A DNA stretch of 38,330 nucleotides from CAYZJB01 sp964602985 (lineage in GTDB: Bacteria; CLD3; SB21): positions 1-38,330 of the forward strand of contig CAZRTJ010000030.1 in the NCBI GenBank assembly GCA_964602985.1. The letters are read 5' to 3'. Within the stretch, counting starts at the first letter, position 1. Each line of letters opens with the position of its first letter. A program made the translations under genes and the position numbers. The notes beneath the pieces were generated by a model. That model was not told the origin of the DNA. It saw only the letters and a list, made by a program, of their open reading frames with translations, and searched no databases. Shown in pieces: positions 16,873 through 25,638 of the stretch.

Positions 16873-19800
16873 TCAGGCGAATCACATGCGCAATGGTTTG
16901 GCTGAGCGCGGCGAATCTCTTCGCACAAAGTTATTTTCTGAAAATTTATTCCTCTGAAAACGGGCTTCCGCAAAACCAGGTCTTCGCGATCAACCAGGAC
17001 AGTCTCGGATTCATCTGGTTCGGCACCGCGGGGGGACTGACCCGATACGACGGGCGACACTTCCGCACGTTTACCAAAGAAGACGGCCTAGCCAGCAACG
17101 TCATTCGCGACATCTGTGTGTGTCGGAACGGTCAACTCTGGTTTGCCACCGACGAAGGCGTCGCGCGATACGATGCGGAGATAGACTCCTTCACAAATCT
17201 GGATTACCGAAACGGATTGGGTCGGGGCATCGTGCGTCAGATCGCCGAGGACGGCCAGGGCCGCCTCTGGTTTGCTACGGCGGCGGGTCTCAGCCTCTTC
17301 GATGCGAAGACGCAGCAATTTACGACCTGGACGGAGCGGAATGGACTGCCTTCCGCGGTCGTGTATTCAGTGGCCGCGATGGGTGATTCGGTGGCTGTCG
17401 GGACGGCACGCGGTTTAGCGCTCGTGCGCTACCGGGATGGACAGATGAAGTCCGTCGTGTCATGGACACCATCGAACGGCATGCCTCATCATCATGTCAC
17501 GGCAGTGCGGATCGATCGTCTGGGTGTCATCTGGGCGGCGACACCGCAAGGGCCGGTGCGTGTAACGGCGGAGGGGCTGAGGCGTGTGCCTCAGTTACTG
17601 CCTGCGCTCCAAGCGGAGGTGCATTCCATTTCCGAAGACAGCGAGGGACATCTCTGGTTTTCCAGCAGCAATGGCGCCATCCGTGTCCTGCCGCAGGAAT
17701 CTCTCGAATTCAAGTCCTATTCGGAGCGGCAGGGCTTCCCGACTAGTCAGATCTATCGCACGTTTGAAGATCGCGAGGGAAATGTCTGGTTTGGAACGTT
17801 TGCCAAGGGAGCGGTGAAACTGGTGTCCGAAAGAATTCTGCATTACCGCATCCAGGACGGCCTGATCGACAACATGGTCATCGCCATCGATCGTACGAGC
17901 GACGGCACGTTTTTTCTTGGGACACCACGCGGAGTCACCGTCATGCAGGCGGACAGGAGTTTTCGGTCGTTGTATGAACTCAGAGAGCACAGCGTGATTG
18001 CCATCACGACGGACGCGGCCGGCATCACGTGGCTGGGCTCGCAGACGGGCTTGTTGGCGCTCGTTCGAGCCGATGGCGTCTATTCGCCACGGATGAACCA
18101 GCGACGACAAGTCCTCCTGCGGCGCGGACGACGCAGCGACGGATTCGTGCTGGTGCGATTTGACGACGTCCCTGAATTGGGCAGGGCCTCGGTATCGGAT
18201 CTGCTCGTGGATCTCCGGTCGCGTCTGTGGTTTGTCAGCGTCGATCAGGGGATCGGTCGCATCGACTGGAATGACGACGGGAACTGGCGCATTCGCATTT
18301 TCAGAACGCAAGACGGCCTGCTGAACAACAATGCATGGTGCTTGTTTGAGGATTCCGGTGGACGCTTGTGGGCGGGCACGATCGGCGGGGGCTTGGCGGT
18401 CTTTGATGAGGCGACCGATCGCTTCACGGCCCTCACGCGCGACCACGGCCTTCCGGACAACGTCATTCTCAGCCTGGCCGAAGATGCAGACGGCTACCTG
18501 TGGATGGGAACCGAACGCGGGCTGACGCGACTGAGGATACACGACTGGCCGGCGAACGCTCCGTCCGATGTGCGGGATCGACTGCAGTGGCTCACTCGAC
18601 GCGAGGGGTTGATCGACAACATCGTGAATGCCGTGTATATCGATCCGATGCAGAGATTGTGGATCGGGGGGTACAGCGGACTGCAAGTGTTGGATCCGAA
18701 AAGCGGTCATGTTCTCCGAACATTGACCCGCAAACGCGGACTCAGCGACAACGAAATCCCGACGGGCAATAGTCTTGTTGCCGATGACCGACAAATGTGG
18801 ATTGGCACGGGGAGCGGTTTGACGGTGATGCCGCTGGACCTTCAGTTGGAAGGGCACCGGACGGTCAACAGCGTCATTCTGACATCGTTTGCGGCGCAGA
18901 ATGCATCGGGTGACATGGTGTCGAATTTCGCGGGCCGCGCATTGCAATCGTTCGCCGCGGAGCCGGCGGGTCTGTTTGACTTGTCCCATCGGATCAGTCA
19001 CATTCAGAACAATGTGGCGTTCCAATTTGTTTCGCCATCCTTTCTGGCGGAGGACGATGTGACTTTCCGCTATCGGCTCGCGGGATTTCAGAACGAATGG
19101 TCGACCCCGTCGGCGGAAACCTCCGTCCGGTATACCAACCTGGATCCCGGGGACTATGTGTTTGAAGTCCAGGCCACTGCAGGGCTGGGTGAGTGGACGG
19201 GACCGGCACAATGCCACTTTACGATCCTCAAGCCATTCTACAAAACATACTGGTTCATGGCGTTTGTGACACTGCTCGCAGGTCTGGCAACGTATACGGT
19301 CTATCGTTTCCGTGAACTGCAGACGATGCGGCGAACGGAAGAATTGGAAAAAAAGATCATCAGTCGCACACGGGAATTGGTCAGGGAAAAAGAAAATGCC
19401 GAGCGATTGCTTCGGGAATTGCAGGAAACCCAGATGCACCTCGTGCAGTCGGAGAAGATGGCCTCGCTGGGACAACTGGTGGCGGGCGTGGCCCACGAAA
19501 TCAATAATCCGGTTGCCTACGTCAAAGCGAACATCGCGTATCTGCAAAAAAAATCCGGCGATCTGCGCAAGCTGTATGACGAGTTCTCGGCTCTGTTTGA
19601 TTACTATGAGCCGTTCAAGACCATCCCCGACCCGCCGCACGATGATTTTCGACGGAAATTGGAAGAAATCGACCGACTGATCGACCAATCGAAGCTCGAA
19701 AAATTCCTGGACGATTTGCCGTCGGTCATTCACGAAATGAAAGACGGCGTGGACAGGACGCAGAAAATTGTCGAGGACCTCAGGAATTTCTCTCGTCTGG

Positions 19801-20261
19801 ACGAGGCGCAGTACAAAGATGTGGACCTGAACGAGAGCATCGACGGCACGCTGAACATCCTGAAGAACGAATACAAGACGCGCATTCAGATCCACCGCGA
19901 TTACACTCCCCTTCCCAAGGTCTACTGCAATCCCGGCCAGATCAATCAGGTGATCATGAACATCCTGACCAATGCGATCCAGGCGATCGAAGGAAGGGGC
20001 GACATATGGATCCGCACGGTCGCCGGAGTGAACAATATTTTGATCGGCATTCGCGACAACGGACCGGGAATTCCCGAGGCCATCCAGGCCAGGGTTTTTG
20101 ATCCGTTCTTCACGACCAAACCCGTCGGGAAGGGCACGGGCTTGGGATTATCGATCTCCTTCAAGATCATCGAGAATCACAAAGGCACGATATTCTTCGA
20201 TAGCCGACCCGGAGAGGGAACGGAATTCAAGATCACCCTGCCGACGAAGAAAACTTTTTAG
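16869..20261 (+). CDS. Two-component sensor histidine kinase with periplasmic beta-propeller (Reg_prop/Y_Y_Y)
   Basis: 1130 residues from ATG 16869, which overlaps the nth stop by 4 bases and begins with a signal peptide (MIRRITCAMVWLSAANLFAQ). Residues ~24-690 are about 14 Reg_prop repeats (ENGLPQNQVFAI, GFIWFGTAGGLTRYDG and variants) predicted to form paired periplasmic seven-bladed propellers. A Y_Y_Y domain follows (~707-790), one membrane helix (~796-814) and a coiled coil. The H-box is GVAHEINNP with phospho-acceptor His876. The ATPase has an N-box (NILTNAIQAI), G1 (DNGPGIPE), F-box (DPFFTTKP) and G2 (GKGTGLGLS). Relatives in Bacteroidota often continue into receiver and AraC domains (hybrid systems sensing glycans); this one ends at the kinase and no response regulator is nearby. 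The ligand is unknown. Confidence 0.92.
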   Translation: MIRRITCAMVWLSAANLFAQSYFLKIYSSENGLPQNQVFAINQDSLGFIWFGTAGGLTRYDGRHFRTFTKEDGLASNVIRDICVCRNGQLWFATDEGVARYDAEIDSFTNLDYRNGLGRGIVRQIAEDGQGRLWFATAAGLSLFDAKTQQFTTWTERNGLPSAVVYSVAAMGDSVAVGTARGLALVRYRDGQMKSVVSWTPSNGMPHHHVTAVRIDRLGVIWAATPQGPVRVTAEGLRRVPQLLPALQAEVHSISEDSEGHLWFSSSNGAIRVLPQESLEFKSYSERQGFPTSQIYRTFEDREGNVWFGTFAKGAVKLVSERILHYRIQDGLIDNMVIAIDRTSDGTFFLGTPRGVTVMQADRSFRSLYELREHSVIAITTDAAGITWLGSQTGLLALVRADGVYSPRMNQRRQVLLRRGRRSDGFVLVRFDDVPELGRASVSDLLVDLRSRLWFVSVDQGIGRIDWNDDGNWRIRIFRTQDGLLNNNAWCLFEDSGGRLWAGTIGGGLAVFDEATDRFTALTRDHGLPDNVILSLAEDADGYLWMGTERGLTRLRIHDWPANAPSDVRDRLQWLTRREGLIDNIVNAVYIDPMQRLWIGGYSGLQVLDPKSGHVLRTLTRKRGLSDNEIPTGNSLVADDRQMWIGTGSGLTVMPLDLQLEGHRTVNSVILTSFAAQNASGDMVSNFAGRALQSFAAEPAGLFDLSHRISHIQNNVAFQFVSPSFLAEDDVTFRYRLAGFQNEWSTPSAETSVRYTNLDPGDYVFEVQATAGLGEWTGPAQCHFTILKPFYKTYWFMAFVTLLAGLATYTVYRFRELQTMRRTEELEKKIISRTRELVREKENAERLLRELQETQMHLVQSEKMASLGQLVAGVAHEINNPVAYVKANIAYLQKKSGDLRKLYDEFSALFDYYEPFKTIPDPPHDDFRRKLEEIDRLIDQSKLEKFLDDLPSVIHEMKDGVDRTQKIVEDLRNFSRLDEAQYKDVDLNESIDGTLNILKNEYKTRIQIHRDYTPLPKVYCNPGQINQVIMNILTNAIQAIEGRGDIWIRTVAGVNNILIGIRDNGPGIPEAIQARVFDPFFTTKPVGKGTGLGLSISFKIIENHKGTIFFDSRPGEGTEFKITLPTKKTF

Positions 20262-20625
20262 CTGGTTGTTGGAAAAATCCGCTGTATCATTTTGAGCGAA
20301 GCGACGAGATATCTGGTAATTTCAAGCGCAGTTGTCGTCGCGCTCGGGCTTTGCCGGGGAGTTCACGACCTCCCATGTCCCCTTCGCGCGCAGGCTCCGT
20401 GGTACGTGAAATCCAGAGGCCCACGGATAAGTTCGAAACTGGACATTCTGACTTTGCAGGCCACGAGAAATTGTCTTTGATTGCAGCGGCGCTTGTATTT
20501 GCTTGCACATCCAGAGGCCATTTGCTAAGTTTTTCCACGCTCAAGTCCGAGGCACGTATGCCTTCATCCTGTAACTGCAGTACCACGAACTTTTTATACA
20601 CGATTTTTGCCGCGAAGGAGAATTC
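20262..20625. other. Intergenic region between sensor kinase and citrate synthase
   Basis: 364 bases without a credible gene. It contains a dispersed-repeat-like element at 20286-20314 and, just before the ATG of gltA, a clear ribosome binding site (GAAGGAG, 5 bases upstream). A TATACA at 20595-20600 could be a -10 box but lacks a matching -35. I see no terminator with a U-tract after the kinase gene. A reverse-strand open frame that begins in gltA and extends into this region is a shadow. Confidence 0.5.
20286..20314. repeat. Copy of a dispersed intergenic element (TTTTGAGCGAAGCGA core)
   Basis: The segment has a core TTTTGAGCGAAGCGA followed by GAGATATCT. It resembles a short phrase (CTGAGCGAAGCGAAGGATCT and variants) that I recall occurring many times in intergenic DNA of diverse bacterial genomes, with no agreed function. 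Only one copy is in this window, so the repeat status rests on recollection. It lies 25 bases downstream of the sensor-kinase stop. Confidence 0.4.
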
Positions 20626-21921
20626 ATGACCACCAAAGCGACACTTCACTACGACGACAAGACGCTCGATTTGCCGGTGATGACCGGAAGCGAACAGGAG
20701 CAATCCGTCGACATCGGCAAATTGCGGGCGGCAACGGGACTGATCACGCTGGATCCGGGATATGGAAACACCGGAGCGTGCACCAGCGCGATCACGTTCA
20801 TCGATGGAGACAAGGGCATCTTGCGCTATCGCGGGTACGACATTCAGGACCTTTGTGAGCACTCCAACTTCCAGGAGGTCAGCTACCTGCTGATCCACGG
20901 CGAACTGCCGACGCAATCGCAGTTGGAGACCTTTCGACACCACATCACGCGCCACACCATGCTGCATGAGTCTCTGCGAAAGCTGTACGATGCCTACCCG
21001 CGGGATGCGCATCCGATGGCTCTGCTGTCGGCGGTCGTATGCTCCCTTTCGACATTTTATCAGGACAGCAGTGACCCGTTGAACAAGGATCATGTGGCCG
21101 TCTCGATCTATCGTCTGTTGGCTAAGATTCCGACGATCGCCGCGTACTCGTACAAGAAGTCCATCGGCCAGCCGATGTTGTATCCGAAGAACGCGCTGAG
21201 TTACTGCGCCAACTTCCTTCGTCTGATGTTTGCCGTGCCGGCCGAACCGTACGAAGTCGATCCGGACATCGAGCGGGCGCTGGACCAGCTGTTCATCCTC
21301 CATGCGGATCATGAGCAGAATTGCTCGACGTCGACCGTCCGTCTGGTGGGGAGCAGTCACGCTAATCTGTTTGCGGCGATCTCCGCCGGGATCTGCGCGC
21401 TGTGGGGGCCCCTGCATGGAGGCGCCAATCAGGAGGTCCTCGAAATGCTGATGCAGATTCATGAAGACGGCGGCAACGTACAGAAATACGTCGACAAGGC
21501 GAAGGACAAGAATTCGAACTATCGTCTCATGGGATTTGGACATCGGGTGTATAAGAATTTCGATCCGCGTGCGCAGATCATTAAGAAGACGTGCGACCGG
21601 GTGCTGGCCAAGCTCGGCATCAACGATCCGTTGCTCGACATTGCACACAAGCTGGAAGACGTCGCGCTGAAGGATCCGTACTTTGTGGAGAAGAAGTTAT
21701 ACCCGAACGTCGATTTCTATTCCGGCATCATCTATCGCGCGATGAAATTTCCGGTGGACATGTTTACGGTGATGTTCGCCATCGGGCGGATGCCCGGATG
21801 GATCGCGCAGTGGAAGGAAATGATGGAGTCCAAGGAAACCAAGATCGGACGTCCTCGACAGGTTTACACGGGCCACGCTCAGAGGCCATACGTGCCCCTG
21901 CATAAGCGGCCGAATTCGTAG
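20626..21921 (+). CDS. gltA: Citrate synthase, type II (hexameric, GltA-like)
   Basis: 431 residues, condensing oxaloacetate and acetyl-CoA at entry to the TCA cycle. The N-terminal beta domain (ATLHYDDKTLDLPVMTGSEQ) is typical of the long Gram-negative type II enzyme. Catalytic residues fall where expected: His264 in GPLHGGAN, His306 in GFGHRVYKN and Asp363 in PNVDFYSG, near-identical numbering to the E. coli enzyme (264/305/362). GAAGGAG lies 5 bases before ATG 20626. It appears to be transcribed alone, ending in a strong hairpin shared with the convergent lipoprotein gene. Confidence 0.97.
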   Translation: MTTKATLHYDDKTLDLPVMTGSEQEQSVDIGKLRAATGLITLDPGYGNTGACTSAITFIDGDKGILRYRGYDIQDLCEHSNFQEVSYLLIHGELPTQSQLETFRHHITRHTMLHESLRKLYDAYPRDAHPMALLSAVVCSLSTFYQDSSDPLNKDHVAVSIYRLLAKIPTIAAYSYKKSIGQPMLYPKNALSYCANFLRLMFAVPAEPYEVDPDIERALDQLFILHADHEQNCSTSTVRLVGSSHANLFAAISAGICALWGPLHGGANQEVLEMLMQIHEDGGNVQKYVDKAKDKNSNYRLMGFGHRVYKNFDPRAQIIKKTCDRVLAKLGINDPLLDIAHKLEDVALKDPYFVEKKLYPNVDFYSGIIYRAMKFPVDMFTVMFAIGRMPGWIAQWKEMMESKETKIGRPRQVYTGHAQRPYVPLHKRPNS

Positions 21922-21939
21922 TCACCTTTCCAGAAAATC

Positions 21940-21968
21940 GAGAGGATGGGAAGAGATCCCATCCTCTC
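21940..21968. terminator. Hairpin between convergent gltA and lipoprotein genes
   Basis: Perfect 11-bp stem: GAGAGGATGGG at 21940-21950 with CCCATCCTCTC at 21958-21968, loop 7 bases. It starts 19 bases after the gltA stop and 58 bases after the lipoprotein stop on the other strand. The plus strand has no U-tract. The minus strand has only GATTTTC after the stem, so termination would be better for the lipoprotein transcript. Confidence 0.6.
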
Positions 21969-22025
21969 AACTGGCTTCCGTAAGATCTGCACGATTTCAA
22001 ATCAGTCTATTCCAGCCGGCCTTCC

Positions 22026-24080
22026 TCAGTTTCCCGTTGTAAAAGAGAACGAATAAGGCTGAACAGCCACACTGTCAGTGCTCAACAGGCGATTACTGAT
22101 CGTGAGCGTGTACGTCGTATTGGCGTTCAACTGGTTAACCGGATTCCAGTAGATGGAATTGTATGACGAGTACGCATACCCTGACGTCGGAGGGGACACC
22201 GAAATGGCGGAGTCGACGGTTGACGAAAGTACGGGACTGCTGAAGTTGACTTGGACGGATGTGTAGCGGTATACCCCGGTGGCACCCGCCGGTGGATAGG
22301 TGCTCGTCACTTTGAACGGCAGCGTTGTAAACGTATACGTATAGGGCGTCATTGGATCGCCAAACTGATTCGTGATGGTGGACTTGAAATTGATCGTATA
22401 CGTAGTTCCTACTTTCAAGGTGCTGGGGAAGAAGTGGAGGTGATCTCCGTGATCCTGCATGGACCCATCAACGAAGGGTGTGATGGTATAGCCATTGGGC
22501 ACTGTGGTATCATTGGCATAGTCGTTCACATAGAAATAGAAGTCCTCGTACGTATTCACGTCCATGGCGCCATTGGGCGGAGACGTGGTAGTGACTCCCC
22601 ACATGCGCGGGCCTTCCGTAGTAAAGGACAGCGAATGCGGCTGAAGGAGGTCGCCCCACCTGTCCTTCACACCCGCTACCGTCAGCGTGTAGGCCGTTGC
22701 CGTCGCGAAATACCCTGTCGGATCAATCAGAATGGACTGTCCGCTGTAATCCAAGAAGCGACCGAACGGCAAGGCAGGAACGATCGAAATGTTTGCAGAA
22801 GTAAGACTACTGACATCTATAATGGCGTTCGTCCCGAGAGAAATCGTCCACGATCGCGGAACATTAAATTGCGCAGGAACAGGGTTTGAGGAAGTAATGC
22901 GGAAGGCGTCGGTAGAAAAAGAAAACGTAGTATCTGGGATGGGATTCCCCATGAGGTCCTGGACTCCTGTAACACTCACCGTATGTACTGAACTGGACTT
23001 CAGTCCAAGGCTTGTCGTGAAGGAAATCGAATGGCCGGACAGATAGGTAGTGCCCGTGACCTGGGGTTGAATGGTCATCGTCCCGGTCTTGATTGGCGTA
23101 TTGTATTCCACAATAATTGATCGGGTCAGACTTGTTACAAACTCGCCCGGATCCGGCTCAATCGACTGAACCTGAGCTTGACCGACAGAAAAGTTGGACA
23201 GAAAATCCTCTTCCAATTTCGCACCGTGTATGCTGGTAATGTCTTTGGACAAGGTCCAATTAAACGAGAGGCCCGAACCAAAAGGCGTTGCCGCAAAGAA
23301 CTGTGCCGCGGTCGCTTCGCTGAGCAAACTGGACGTGAATGTCTTCTCCGGTACCGTGGTGAGCGCATTGTCCGGAATCGATTGAATCTGGTCATTGAAG
23401 TAGATCCACATCGATGAAAGACCGTGGGGGGCTAATTCTCCTTCCGCCGGCCATGCTTCGCCGACGCGGAAAAACGGTTCTGGCGTATACGCAATATTGA
23501 TGTCTTCCTCCAGAGAGTTTCCAAAGATATCCCGAATTGCAGACTTATCGATCCGCAGAGTGTACGTTTGCCCGACTTCGTAGAGGAGTGGAAAGCCATC
23601 ACGCCGATAAAGAGAAACCACAAGGATGCTGTTCACTACCTCATCGTCTGACTTGTGGAGGCTTGGCTTGGTGATCTCGTGAGCCGCCTTCAGGTCAAGT
23701 AGTTCCACCGACTTGATGAATTTTTGGCGAAGCCGGCCTGGAAATTGTCCTGTCTTCGCAAAGCGATCTTCCGAGATGGTACGGTCATCATACTCATCGT
23801 AATCAAACCCTCCGAGAATATCGACATCATCGATTTCGAGATTATCCGACGGCGTAATTTCAAAACCCTCTTCGTCAATGTATCCGATTGACTTCGTAAA
23901 TTTCAAAACCAGAAAAGGGTTATTAAACAGATTGGTGCTCTGCTGCGCGTCAGCCGGCACACTTGCGGAGAGCCGGAGAGCGGTATCAGGATCATTCGGG
24001 TCAACATGGCTCTTGTTGTCGCATCCAAAGAGCAACAGAACGATCGTTGACAGGACAAAGATTCTGACACTTGAAGTCAT
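22026..24080 (-). CDS. Lipoprotein with multiple SbsA/Big_5-type Ig-like domains
   Basis: 684 residues. Signal sequence ending in lipobox L17-F18-G19-C20, so a lipidated Cys20, followed by Asp21. In E. coli an Asp at +2 retains lipoproteins in the inner membrane; whether this rule applies here is unknown. A divergent region (~30-200) precedes about five Ig-like domains of the SbsA/Big_5 type (~200-684), each with a PxxGAxxV-like opening, a central bacterial-Ig core and a closing TYTLTIS...SFSFTTG strand pair. Such proteins act as envelope scaffolds or adhesins; no catalytic motif is present. ATG 24080 has GGGAG 6 bases upstream and its own good promoter. It is monocistronic and convergent with gltA. 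Confidence 0.85.
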   Translation of the reverse strand: MTSSVRIFVLSTIVLLLFGCDNKSHVDPNDPDTALRLSASVPADAQQSTNLFNNPFLVLKFTKSIGYIDEEGFEITPSDNLEIDDVDILGGFDYDEYDDRTISEDRFAKTGQFPGRLRQKFIKSVELLDLKAAHEITKPSLHKSDDEVVNSILVVSLYRRDGFPLLYEVGQTYTLRIDKSAIRDIFGNSLEEDINIAYTPEPFFRVGEAWPAEGELAPHGLSSMWIYFNDQIQSIPDNALTTVPEKTFTSSLLSEATAAQFFAATPFGSGLSFNWTLSKDITSIHGAKLEEDFLSNFSVGQAQVQSIEPDPGEFVTSLTRSIIVEYNTPIKTGTMTIQPQVTGTTYLSGHSISFTTSLGLKSSSVHTVSVTGVQDLMGNPIPDTTFSFSTDAFRITSSNPVPAQFNVPRSWTISLGTNAIIDVSSLTSANISIVPALPFGRFLDYSGQSILIDPTGYFATATAYTLTVAGVKDRWGDLLQPHSLSFTTEGPRMWGVTTTSPPNGAMDVNTYEDFYFYVNDYANDTTVPNGYTITPFVDGSMQDHGDHLHFFPSTLKVGTTYTINFKSTITNQFGDPMTPYTYTFTTLPFKVTSTYPPAGATGVYRYTSVQVNFSSPVLSSTVDSAISVSPPTSGYAYSSYNSIYWNPVNQLNANTTYTLTISNRLLSTDSVAVQPYSFSFTTGN

Positions 24081-24156
24081 AAAGAACTCCCATTTACTTT
24101 CATCCTGGAAGCCAGCAACAACTGCATACTGGAACGCAGGACTACGACGACGGCGC

Positions 24157-24185
24157 AGGATAACTTTTCAATGAAGCAGAGTCAA
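24157..24185 (-). promoter_or_regulatory. Sigma70-type promoter of the Ig-like lipoprotein gene
   Basis: On the minus strand TTGACT (24185-24180), 17 bases, then TATCCT (24162-24157): five of six at -35 and four of six at -10. A start near 24150 gives a ~70-base leader. The rest of the 262-base gap to hemL shows no terminator, so some heme-operon transcripts may read into this gene. Confidence 0.6.
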
Positions 24186-24342
24186 GAAAAATTTCGCGTT
24201 CCTGCACCTTTGCAATCCGTGGGAGGAACTGGAGTGACCGGGCCATAAGAATGGTCATCGGACGGCGCGGTATCTGTCATCCCAGGAAATGACCCACGCG
24301 TCTCTTTCCATCACTGTTCAAACATCCCCCCGATCCCTCCCC

Positions 24343-25614
24343 TTACAGACTCTCTTCTGCCGCCTGAAGGGTCCTCTGGATATCCTCATCGGTATGGGCC
24401 GCGCTCATGAAGGCGGCTTCAAATTGCGACGGAGCCAGATAGATGCCGCGCTCCAGCATATTGCGGAAAAAAACGGCAAATGCATTCGTGTCGGCGGTTT
24501 TCGCCGTCTCGTAGTCCGCGACTTCGGTCGAAGTGAAGAACATCGTAAACATCGAACCGACGCGATTCAGCGTGACCGGCAAACTCTTTGACCGGGCGAT
24601 TTCCTTTAATCCTTTTTCCAGCGCGGCGGATTTTCGTTCGAGATCCTCGTACACGTCGCGATTCAAATGATCCAGCATGGCCATTCCGGCGGCCATCGCG
24701 AGCGGATTGCCCGACAGCGTGCCGGCCTGATACATTGGACCGGCGGGCGCGACGTGACACATAATATCCCTTCGTCCGCCGTACGCGCCCACCGGCAGAC
24801 CGCCCCCGATGATCTTGCCCAGCGTCGTCAGATCGGGTCGCACGCCAAATCTCTCCTGCGCGCCGCCGAGCGACACGCGAAAGCCCGTCATCACTTCGTC
24901 CAAGATCAGCAGCGCGCCATGCCGGTCGCAGAGTTGCCGCAGGATCGTCAGGAAATTTCCTTTCGGCGGAATGCAACCCATGTTGCCGACGACCGGCTCG
25001 ACAATCACGGCCGCGATTTGTCCGTCGTGATTCTGGAAGAGACTCTCCACCGAATCCGGATCGTTGAAGCGGGCAGTGAGCGTGCCTAGCGCAATCGATG
25101 CCGGCACTCCCGGACTGTCGGGGACGCCCAGCGTTAGCGCGCCCGAACCGGCCTGGACCAAAAACGAATCCGCGTGACCGTGATAACAACCGGCAAATTT
25201 GACGATCTTGTCTCGTCCCGTAGACGCGCGCGCCAGACGGATCGCACTCATCGTGGCCTCGGTCCCGCTGTTGACCATGCGGACCATCTCCATGGACGGC
25301 AAGACTGTACCGATCCGCTCCGCCATCTCCACCTCGCGCCGCGTGGCAGCGCCATAACTCGTCCCGTCGACCGCGGCTTTTTGAATGGCCTCGAGGATGG
25401 GCGGAAATGCATGCCCCAGAATCATCGGGCCCCACGAACCGACGTAGTCGATATACTCGTTGCCGTCCTCGTCCCAGAGTCGGGAACCGAGGGCTTTGGA
25501 AATAAAAATCGGATTCCGTCCGACCGATCGGAATGCGCGTACCGGCGAATTGACGCCGCCCGGAATGCACTGAGTGGCGCGCGCGAACAGTTGATCAGAT
25601 ATTTTTGTATTCAT
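24343..25614 (-). CDS. hemL: Glutamate-1-semialdehyde 2,1-aminomutase
   Basis: 423 residues. PLP enzyme converting glutamate-1-semialdehyde to 5-aminolevulinate, second step of the C5 route. N-terminus FARATQCIPGGVNSPVRAF and the PLP lysine in TLGKIIGGGLPVGAYGG (Lys267) are diagnostic; NSGTEATMSAIRLAR and ILDEVMTGFR are also present. Last gene of the heme operon, 24 bases after hemB. The only Shine-Dalgarno-like sequence, AGGAG, ends a single base before the ATG, which is unusually close; the start is nevertheless supported by the canonical N-terminus (MNTKISDQLFARA). Confidence 0.97.
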   Translation of the reverse strand: MNTKISDQLFARATQCIPGGVNSPVRAFRSVGRNPIFISKALGSRLWDEDGNEYIDYVGSWGPMILGHAFPPILEAIQKAAVDGTSYGAATRREVEMAERIGTVLPSMEMVRMVNSGTEATMSAIRLARASTGRDKIVKFAGCYHGHADSFLVQAGSGALTLGVPDSPGVPASIALGTLTARFNDPDSVESLFQNHDGQIAAVIVEPVVGNMGCIPPKGNFLTILRQLCDRHGALLILDEVMTGFRVSLGGAQERFGVRPDLTTLGKIIGGGLPVGAYGGRRDIMCHVAPAGPMYQAGTLSGNPLAMAAGMAMLDHLNRDVYEDLERKSAALEKGLKEIARSKSLPVTLNRVGSMFTMFFTSTEVADYETAKTADTNAFAVFFRNMLERGIYLAPSQFEAAFMSAAHTDEDIQRTLQAAEESL

Positions 25615-25638
25615 ACTCCTGCGGGGTTTCTCGTGTCT

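Noticed and set aside
17595..19895. 766-codon open frame antisense to the sensor kinase
   Set aside because: No recognisable domain, no ribosome binding site, and complete overlap with strongly supported kinase domains.
20287..21648. 453-codon minus-strand frame over gltA and its upstream region
   Set aside because: gltA has all catalytic residues; the reverse frame has no recognisable domain or start signal.
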